Part shown: positions 1 to 5,479 of the stretch, in pieces
How positions within the stretch are numbered: position 1 is the stretch's first letter
Layout of the letters: each line of letters starts with the position of its first letter
NCBI GenBank assembly: GCA_938028645.1
Contig: CALIMD010000306.1
Span: 1-7,218 of the forward strand
DNA: 7,218 nt
Source of the DNA: an uncultured Alphaproteobacteria bacterium
GTDB taxonomy: Bacteria > Pseudomonadota > Alphaproteobacteria > Thalassobaculales > Thalassobaculaceae
Direction of reading: 5' to 3'
The notes under the pieces: model-generated
Database searches by the model: none
Seen by the model: only the letters and a program-made list of their open reading frames with translations
What the model was told of the DNA's origin: nothing
Made by a program: the position numbers and the translations under genes

Positions 1-250
1 CTAGAAATTTTAGATGTAAAGCTTATTTTACTTTTAGTTTAGTTTGCTTGATATTTTCGAGGTAGAAAATTGTAGGACACAAAAAGCCGTCCCCTTTGCA
101 GATTCATCAATTGATACTACAGAAAATCTTAGATCAAAATCCTGAGTTGAGCGTCTAATTTAAAATAAAGCTTTTTAAATCCATTGTGAGAATCAGAATC
201 TCCACTGCTCGATCGAAGCTGTAAACCGTTCAGACTGAAGGGTGGAGAAG
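1..250. other. Gene-free AT-rich flank beyond the tRNA remnant
   Basis: I see no credible coding region in this stretch. A 66-codon open frame on the minus strand (329 to 129) runs straight through the tRNA fragment and resembles nothing, so I treat it as chance. Small structures seen are a 5-bp palindrome at 229-239 (ttcag-a-ctgaa), a 5-bp stem at 16-31, and a GC-richer motif at 81-96 inside AT-rich DNA. If the tRNA fragment at 251-278 is an attachment site, this is the original chromosomal sequence downstream of the target tRNA. That is inference from orientation only. Confidence 0.5.
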
Positions 251-278
251 TGGAGCGGGTGAAGGGAATCGAACCCTC
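251..278 (-). other. 3' end of tRNA-Gly without its 5' half: probable attachment-site (att) remnant
   Basis: Read on the minus strand, this segment is a T-arm (GAGGG stem, TTCGATT loop, CCCTT stem), then the acceptor strand CACCCGC, discriminator T and an encoded CCA. The T stem pairs over five positions, including one G-T pair. The acceptor strand calls for a 5' partner GCGGGTG, the usual start of bacterial tRNA-Gly, but no such sequence occurs in the following 150 nt where the tRNA body should be. There is no anticodon arm or D-arm either, so it is a fragment and not a gene. Tyrosine integrases commonly use tRNA 3' ends as attB and leave exactly this kind of duplicate at the far end of the element. 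The tRNA identity is from memory of the family; the att role is inference. Confidence 0.72.
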
Positions 279-313
279 TACACACTCAAAACTCCAATAA
301 AGAACGGTCTTAA

Positions 314-332
314 ACAGTGCAAATTCCACTGT
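314..332 (-). terminator. Weak hairpin downstream of the operon, possible terminator
   Basis: A perfect 6-bp stem (ACAGTG / CACTGT) encloses a 7-nt loop. On the minus strand it is followed only by TTTAAG, so the U-tract is short and the stem has modest GC. It lies about 180 nt past the stop codon of the last operon gene, and no better hairpin with a T-run exists closer to the stop. It could be a weak intrinsic terminator or a chance stem. Confidence 0.22.
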
Positions 333-351
333 CTTTCCCTTTTCTCAATGA

Positions 352-416
352 GTCTCACACAGTTATAGTAAGTGATGTGCTGATTTAATGACCGATGTTC
401 TAAATGTTTGTGAGAC
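352..416. repeat. 8-bp inverted repeat with a 49-nt spacer
   Basis: The left arm GTCTCACA (352-359) matches the right arm TGTGAGAC (409-416) exactly in inverted orientation. The spacer is too long for a normal terminator. The site lies about 75-140 nt from the tRNA remnant. It might be a pair of binding sites for a recombinase or regulator, but 8 bp at this spacing can occur by chance. Confidence 0.3.
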
Positions 417-510
417 GTTGTGTACAAGGTAGTAAATTACAACAATCACTCGCTGCATATTTATATACCTTAAAACAGAATATTTAAATCAGATCACAAC
501 AACTGAATAG

Positions 511-3390
511 TCATGGATTAACGTTTAGGGGCTTTACCGAATAAGAGTCAGCCACATATTTACGTTGTGAAGCAGTAAGCTCCGCACCCCCAACACGTGT
601 CTTTATATATTCGACCTTAACCTCGCTATTAGTAACCGCAACCCGAACGTGACCAGAGCTTCCTATAACGTTTCTTTGATCATAGCCATAGGCCCCAGCG
701 CTGCGAGTGTTTCCTGATCGATGGCCCGGTTGCGGAACTTCCTGATAAATTACCCCGTCCAGTTCCTCCTTAGCGTACAAATGGTCGTGCCCGTGAAACA
801 CGATACTTACATTGTGTTGGACCAGTAATTGATGGATTGGTTTTTCCCAACCCGGACGTTTAGTTGCCCATTCATATTTACCGGAGCTATTTTCACCGCC
901 CCATTCGTACAAATTGGCAATATTCACTCCGCCCCTGGTTTGGTTATCCAATCCTCCCACGAGATAGTGCAAAAAAATGAATCGGTAAGATACCTCGCTG
1001 TTCTCCAAGGTTTCCTTCAACCAATCATACTGTTTTTTACCAAGTGATTTTGCCCACATCCCGTCTCGACCTCCACGCCCTGAGTACCAAAAAGGATCTA
1101 GCACAATGAATTGCGCGTCTCCCCAGTCCCAAGCATAGTAATCCTTTAATAAACCAATTTCAGGATGAACTGAAGTGTTGCCACTATAAAAGGCATTGGG
1201 GGCTGGATTCGGGATATATTTGTTGCGTGTTTTTGCAGACCAAACTGCAATGTTTTCCGTCCTTCCATTATCACGGTAGCCAGATTCGCCATCATGGTTT
1301 CCAAGTGCGAAAAACAAAGGAGCAGAATGACACAACAAGCCAAAATAATATCGTTGTGCAATGTACGAATCCAGGGCGTCCTGATATCGTACTCTCTTAT
1401 CAGGAAAAAAAGCATCTCCAAGAGCAAAATGAAAATCCGGTTTTGATTCGAGTGCATTCTTCAAAGTTTGTTCGTAAACGGCGGGGTCTGTTCCAAAGTC
1501 CAAATGAGAATCGGCTTGCACGGTGAAAACAAAACTATCGCCTTTGTCCCGTGATGTGTGGAATTGAAAAACTTCACTTTCATTTAGGTTAGTTAGGCTC
1601 TTTCCGTACTGAAGTTTGTAGAAATATTGGGTGCCAGCTTTCAACCCATCAATTAAAACTTCTTTGGGGATGCCAGCCTCTAGGAGGCCAATATTTAAGG
1701 TTTTGCCTAGAGCATTAGGTTCAGTACCGAAGCAGATTCGGGAATGAAGATCCTGATAAGCTAGAACGCTAGCCGTCACTGCTGTTTTTGTTGGTTTACC
1801 CAAAATTATGTCATAAATGTGTTCTGGCACTTCTGTGCGAAACAAAGGAGTTGGCATCTTGATACCCCTAACGATCTGTCCGCCAGAACTGCTGCGTCTC
1901 CCTTCAGTTCGAGACATTTGCCCACGCCCCTGTTCTCCTCTCAACTCGTCTTTACTAATTGTTCCGTCCTTGTTTGAATCTAAATCCATTAAGGATTCAA
2001 GGGCATTTGATAGTTCTTGGGCATTAATCGTTCCATCACGGTTCGCATCTATAATACGGAAGGTTCTGGAGTTGCCACTTCCCCTCCCTTCTGGCTGCTC
2101 TCGTTGAAGTTGGCCTCTGTCATTAGGCCGTTCCGGACGTTGCCTCTCCTGAAGGTTGTTCGATTGTTGATTTCGCCGGCCTCTTTCACGAGGCGAGTAT
2201 GTCTCTTTGGTTAATTCCCCTTGGGGATCAACAAACTCGAAATCCACCTTACTATCATCTTTCACAAGGTACCGTATGACATGATCAACTCCATTATGGT
2301 TGTATTTGAGACTATATCCCTTGTCCAACGATCCTTCAAAACCAGTTATTTTTGCACCTCTTAAAGGACGCGTGTAAGGGCGAACTCCTCTTGTTTTAGG
2401 TTGAACAGCAACTTGCCCACCAGCGAGGTTGACTTGCCCGCGAAATCCACCGTTAAGATATGGATAATTAGAAGTTGCATGGTAGTGGTAATTCCCGTTT
2501 TTGTCGGTATGACCATTCAACCAATCCAAATCCTTAACAGGTGATCCGTCCGGTTCCTTGTATCCATAAATAGGATATCCATCTAGTGCGAAAGCTATAG
2601 GTTTTCCTTCCCCGATTATTTTTTGCAAGTGAACCGGCGCAATATGATAATGGTAGTCATCAGCTCTACCTGCATGCCCACCGTATTCGTCTAATTCGCC
2701 AGCCAGATAGGTATCAGTGCGACCGTCTTGCTTTATCGGGTTGAAAATTGGGATCCCATTTGCTGCAACCGCAATTGCCCCTTTAAAGAGATTTTCCCTG
2801 CCGGAGACCGGGTTTGCTGAAAACTTAGGGAAAAGTGGCAACCGAAAAGCATTGTCTCCAGTGAAAGGATGAGGCAGCGGCACTTGCTGGTTCCATGCCG
2901 TTATACCGACCATCATTCTATGCTGCGGCAAACCGTTTGATTCAATGAAGAAATAATCACCTTTCCCGTATGAATTTACTAATGGTTTAAATGGAGCAAA
3001 AACACTTTCCATAAGAGATAAAGAGAGTCCAGTGCCTGTCTCTTTATTATTGGTATTTGATTTTTGAAAAGCATAAACACTTGAAAACGAGTTAATCCTA
3101 TCCACTGCAGATTTACTTTTTGTCACATAATTTAAACTATCCTGATCAAGTGTTTGTATTTGAAGCTGCACCAATCGACCATCTTGTCGTTCGATTGTAG
3201 CCAACAGATCATTGGAAATCAGTAGGGAACCTTTCTCAATCAACTTACCTTCTAAATCACGCCATGTAGTTTCATTAACCGTGGTATTTGGTTTCTCATC
3301 ATGATGCCCCGGATGAGAATGGGCTAGAGGCAAACCTGTGCTACATAAGGCAACACAAATGGACGACAAATAAAAATATTTGATAATCAT
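511..3390 (-). CDS. Secreted three-part protein: YHYH domain, EF-hand pair, purple-acid-phosphatase-like metallophosphoesterase
   Basis: This 959-residue protein starts with a signal peptide (about 1-23) followed by a His-rich patch, HSHPGHH (24-30). Residues about 130-390 form a YHYH-type domain, with YHYH at 246-249 and again at 301-304; its function is unknown in the families I know. A disordered Arg/Gln/Asn-rich linker (400-445) leads to two EF-hand loops, DANRDGTINAQE (448-459) and DSNKDGTISKDE (471-482). Residues about 515-612 look like the FnIII-like N-terminal domain of purple acid phosphatases. The catalytic domain (about 618-875) keeps every metallophosphatase motif: D627-x-H629, G658-D659, GNHD (697-700), H808 and GHDH (867-870), so phosphoesterase activity is likely. 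The substrate is unknown. The start ATG overlaps the upstream stop as ATGA, indicating translational coupling. It appears to be the last gene of the operon. The reading frame is intact throughout. The domain calls are solid; the combination is unusual. Confidence 0.9.
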   Translation of the reverse strand: MIIKYFYLSSICVALCSTGLPLAHSHPGHHDEKPNTTVNETTWRDLEGKLIEKGSLLISNDLLATIERQDGRLVQLQIQTLDQDSLNYVTKSKSAVDRINSFSSVYAFQKSNTNNKETGTGLSLSLMESVFAPFKPLVNSYGKGDYFFIESNGLPQHRMMVGITAWNQQVPLPHPFTGDNAFRLPLFPKFSANPVSGRENLFKGAIAVAANGIPIFNPIKQDGRTDTYLAGELDEYGGHAGRADDYHYHIAPVHLQKIIGEGKPIAFALDGYPIYGYKEPDGSPVKDLDWLNGHTDKNGNYHYHATSNYPYLNGGFRGQVNLAGGQVAVQPKTRGVRPYTRPLRGAKITGFEGSLDKGYSLKYNHNGVDHVIRYLVKDDSKVDFEFVDPQGELTKETYSPRERGRRNQQSNNLQERQRPERPNDRGQLQREQPEGRGSGNSRTFRIIDANRDGTINAQELSNALESLMDLDSNKDGTISKDELRGEQGRGQMSRTEGRRSSSGGQIVRGIKMPTPLFRTEVPEHIYDIILGKPTKTAVTASVLAYQDLHSRICFGTEPNALGKTLNIGLLEAGIPKEVLIDGLKAGTQYFYKLQYGKSLTNLNESEVFQFHTSRDKGDSFVFTVQADSHLDFGTDPAVYEQTLKNALESKPDFHFALGDAFFPDKRVRYQDALDSYIAQRYYFGLLCHSAPLFFALGNHDGESGYRDNGRTENIAVWSAKTRNKYIPNPAPNAFYSGNTSVHPEIGLLKDYYAWDWGDAQFIVLDPFWYSGRGGRDGMWAKSLGKKQYDWLKETLENSEVSYRFIFLHYLVGGLDNQTRGGVNIANLYEWGGENSSGKYEWATKRPGWEKPIHQLLVQHNVSIVFHGHDHLYAKEELDGVIYQEVPQPGHRSGNTRSAGAYGYDQRNVIGSSGHVRVAVTNSEVKVEYIKTRVGGAELTASQRKYVADSYSVKPLNVNP
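3387..3390 (-). promoter_or_regulatory. ATGA stop/start overlap coupling the PEBP and YHYH genes
   Basis: The ATG of the YHYH-phosphoesterase gene and the TGA of the PEBP gene share four bases. No Shine-Dalgarno-like purine run precedes this ATG (upstream bases CCGGAACTGCA), so terminating ribosomes probably re-initiate here. This supports co-expression of the two proteins. Confidence 0.6.
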
Positions 3391-4664
3391 TGCAGTTCCG
3401 GACGGTTGTTGTTTCTGCCCCGGGGCGCATTGGCCAATTCCTGCTCTGAGAGCGAGCCATTCATATCTGAGTCTACGCGTGAAAACTTACCTCTGGCACG
3501 TTCAGTATCTACTTCCCCCTTCTTTGTCTTTTCGCGCTGCAGAAACTCCGTGAAAGTAACCTTGCCGTCCTTATCTAAATCGAATTCCGAGAAACGATTC
3601 CCCCTGCTCTTCTCCTTTGTAGTCAGTGCGCCTTGCTGCCCCTGTCGTTTTTTGCTCTGGTCTCTTCCTAGTTCAGGGCGTTGATTAGAATTACGAGCAG
3701 CTCGACCTGATGTTTCATAAGTGTACGCCAAAGTGTCCTCTGCAAGTGTGATACCTTTTATGGATTTAAGGAGCTCGGCCCGATCGACCTTGACGTCATC
3801 AAATTTAAGTTCCTCAGATAGTGCATAAACGGTGATATTATATTCCTTGATCCCACCACCCTGCGAATGCATGGGTTGGTACCCCGTTCTCTTCCAATCG
3901 TTGTAGCCGCTTTGTCCTAATCCTTTGACATCCACCGGCAGGCTATGAGTATCAGCTGGTATGTTATAAAGAACCCAATATGATTTCTCGCCATCACGGG
4001 CCAAATGCCACAGGCTTAAAGCGTATGATTTGGTTCCCTTCGGCGCTTTTTCCCATGTTAAAGGCATTGAAACGCCGCGACCGTCTCCAGTATATTCAAT
4101 AGGCAGAGAGCCTCCTTTTGCAAATGCAGGACTGCTTACCATAAATGACTTGCTGTCTGGACGTACCTTTTCAGGAGCTCTTACAACTGCTTGGTTTGGG
4201 CGCCTAAAATCATTTTCTTGACGATTCCCTTGGAACCTCGCCCTCCTTGATTTGCCGCCTGATGATATCTCTTGTTGGGACTCATCCAGGGTTAGCTGTC
4301 CGTCACTATTACGATCCAATTTTCTAAGAGCTTGCACGGCATTAGCCAATTCGTCTTTGGAGAGGCTGCCATCACTGTTGAGATCGATTGCTTGAAGAAC
4401 AAAATCATTGCTCCTTGGCTGTTTCTCTTCTCCTCGCTCCCTGTCGTTTCTCCTGTTTCTATTTCGATCCTCCTTGTTTTGAGCGCGTTGACGCCTAGGG
4501 GGATTTCTTTGATCTTGGCTAGCACCATCCTGCCTAATGTTGCGTTCTGACTTTCCGCGAGCTTTCCCTTGGTCATTGTCTCGCACATTTTGGCTGGTTC
4601 CTGAATTTGGAATGAAAATCCAAAGAGCAACCAATAAGCTGAAGTATTTAGATTGAAGTCTCAT
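3387..4664 (-). CDS. Secreted YbhB/YbcL-type (PEBP) protein with EF-hand pairs on both sides
   Basis: The 425-residue product has a signal peptide (about 1-24) and a highly charged Arg/Asn/Gln/Asp linker (27-85). The first EF-hand pair follows (DLNSDGSLSKDE 94-105 and DRNSDGQLTLDE 117-128), then a phosphatidylethanolamine-binding-like core (about 172-318). A second linker leads to another EF-hand pair (DLDKDGKVTFTE 362-373 and DSDMNGSLSEQE 398-409). The core matches YbhB in the G-D-G...S-x-P-L-x-W...P-K-G-T-K-S-Y segment and in NIPADT (234-239). The ligand-site residues differ: the usual DPD is LWH (218-220), the HW pair is YW (229-230), and the GxHRY element is GGIKEY (270-275). I recall a PEBP subgroup with this pattern found beside YHYH proteins. 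The start is the ATG 23 nt after the upstream stop. The ligand and role are unknown. Two EF pairs suggest calcium binding. Confidence 0.88.
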   Translation of the reverse strand: MRLQSKYFSLLVALWIFIPNSGTSQNVRDNDQGKARGKSERNIRQDGASQDQRNPPRRQRAQNKEDRNRNRRNDRERGEEKQPRSNDFVLQAIDLNSDGSLSKDELANAVQALRKLDRNSDGQLTLDESQQEISSGGKSRRARFQGNRQENDFRRPNQAVVRAPEKVRPDSKSFMVSSPAFAKGGSLPIEYTGDGRGVSMPLTWEKAPKGTKSYALSLWHLARDGEKSYWVLYNIPADTHSLPVDVKGLGQSGYNDWKRTGYQPMHSQGGGIKEYNITVYALSEELKFDDVKVDRAELLKSIKGITLAEDTLAYTYETSGRAARNSNQRPELGRDQSKKRQGQQGALTTKEKSRGNRFSEFDLDKDGKVTFTEFLQREKTKKGEVDTERARGKFSRVDSDMNGSLSEQELANAPRGRNNNRPELQ

Positions 4665-4687
4665 TTTATTTACTTTGTTAATAATAA

Positions 4688-5455
4688 TTATCTACCTGTG
4701 TAAAAACCTGCCTCTGGGCCATCAACTGTTAGTCGAAAAATAACAGTGTTATCGAGTTTTATATCATCACTCCAAATCCATTTAGCTCCAGTAAAATCAT
4801 GATCGAAGTACGGTTGCTTTGGGCCTATTTCATCCTCTTGAAACACCTTAGCGCTTGGCCAGGAACTGTCGTCAAAGCCTGCTTTAAACCAATCATTTGG
4901 AATAGTAGTCTTTATCACTTTAAGATTTTTTTCGTCGCTCTTTATTGGTCCATGAAAAAAGTTTTTTGCTTTCCAGTGTTTTCCGGAAACAATTTTCTCA
5001 CCAATTTTAAGAATGAATCCCCCATCCCCTATGTTTGTATTCTCATATTCCATGCCCGTTTCTTGATCTGCGTTGTCCTTAGCCATAACAGCAATGGTCA
5101 TAGGGTACTCTGGCAAAACATCAACAGAGACCACGTTGTGGGGAATAAACTCTATGGAATCTACAGCGACGAGGTTTCCGTTGATATACATTATGAAAGT
5201 GTTATCAGCATAAACATTGGCCCTCAGGGTGTCTGACATGGTCGGTTTCCTTTTACCTCCGGGAGCGGAGCCGCCACGCCCACCTCGTCGCTGCTTCTTT
5301 CTTTTTGGTTGGTTTTGGCCCTGTGCTAAAGATCCAGCTTCTTGATATGCTACAATATCTGGTCCAACTTTGGACTTAACGGCTTTTTGGTTTGATTGTG
5401 CCTTAGTTGATAAAACTAAAGCCAATGACAACATTATGAGTATAGTTGTTTTCAT
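4688..5455 (-). CDS. Secreted beta-rich protein of unknown function, jelly-roll-like
   Basis: The 255-residue product has a clear signal peptide (Lys2, then a hydrophobic run to about A19) and a low-complexity, strongly basic, Gly/Arg/Lys-rich segment (about 50-70). A folded part of about 185 residues (72-255) follows. It is rich in alternating hydrophobic residues and aromatic positions: FIMYINGN (87-94), GDGGFILKIG (143-152), a DDSSW element (195-199) and KWIWSDD (225-231). The DDSSWP and W-I-W-x-D pattern recalls the galactose-binding-like sandwich domains at the N-termini of some glycoside hydrolases, so carbohydrate or surface binding is possible. I recognise no catalytic motif. It is the only gene here without an EF-hand, yet it shares the basic linker style. 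It lies 24 nt after the sulfatase stop and 23 nt before the PEBP gene, so co-transcription is very likely. No Shine-Dalgarno precedes its ATG, only AT-rich sequence. Confidence 0.8.
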   Translation of the reverse strand: MKTTILIMLSLALVLSTKAQSNQKAVKSKVGPDIVAYQEAGSLAQGQNQPKRKKQRRGGRGGSAPGGKRKPTMSDTLRANVYADNTFIMYINGNLVAVDSIEFIPHNVVSVDVLPEYPMTIAVMAKDNADQETGMEYENTNIGDGGFILKIGEKIVSGKHWKAKNFFHGPIKSDEKNLKVIKTTIPNDWFKAGFDDSSWPSAKVFQEDEIGPKQPYFDHDFTGAKWIWSDDIKLDNTVIFRLTVDGPEAGFYTGR

Positions 5456-5479
5456 TATAAATTACTTTTATGAATTTCT

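Larger units (their letters stand above)
279..510. other. Gene-free stretch between the operon end and the tRNA remnant
   Basis: No credible open reading frame or intact RNA gene is visible. The stretch is AT-rich and carries a 6-bp hairpin (314-332) and a widely spaced 8-bp inverted repeat (352-359 and 409-416), listed separately. A near-palindrome ttgtgtacaa sits at 418-427. If the tRNA remnant is an att site, this stretch is the terminal, non-coding end of the integrated element, where integrase or excisionase arm-binding sites could lie. No integrase gene is present in the window. Confidence 0.5.

Noticed and set aside
251..278. Possible intact tRNA or tmRNA 3' end
   Set aside because: No complementary 5' acceptor strand (GCGGGTG), anticodon arm or D-arm lies at the needed distance, and the acceptor sequence fits tRNA-Gly and not tmRNA.
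129..329. 66-codon minus-strand open frame across the tRNA remnant
   Set aside because: It is translated through the tRNA T-arm and acceptor sequence, has no recognisable domain or ribosome site, and is best explained as chance.
1146..1457. 103-codon minus-strand frame and several plus-strand frames within the YHYH-phosphoesterase gene
   Set aside because: The metallophosphatase motifs lie in the long frame, so these alternatives are shadows of it.
511..3390. Lipoprotein signal in the YHYH-phosphoesterase (Cys at residues 12 and 16)
   Set aside because: The residues before these cysteines do not fit a lipobox and the hydrophobic stretch before them is too short, so an ordinary signal peptide is more likely.
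4799..5236. 145-codon plus-strand frame opposite the 255-residue protein gene
   Set aside because: It lies entirely antisense to a well-supported secreted protein and has a composition typical of a shadow frame, with no domain of its own.
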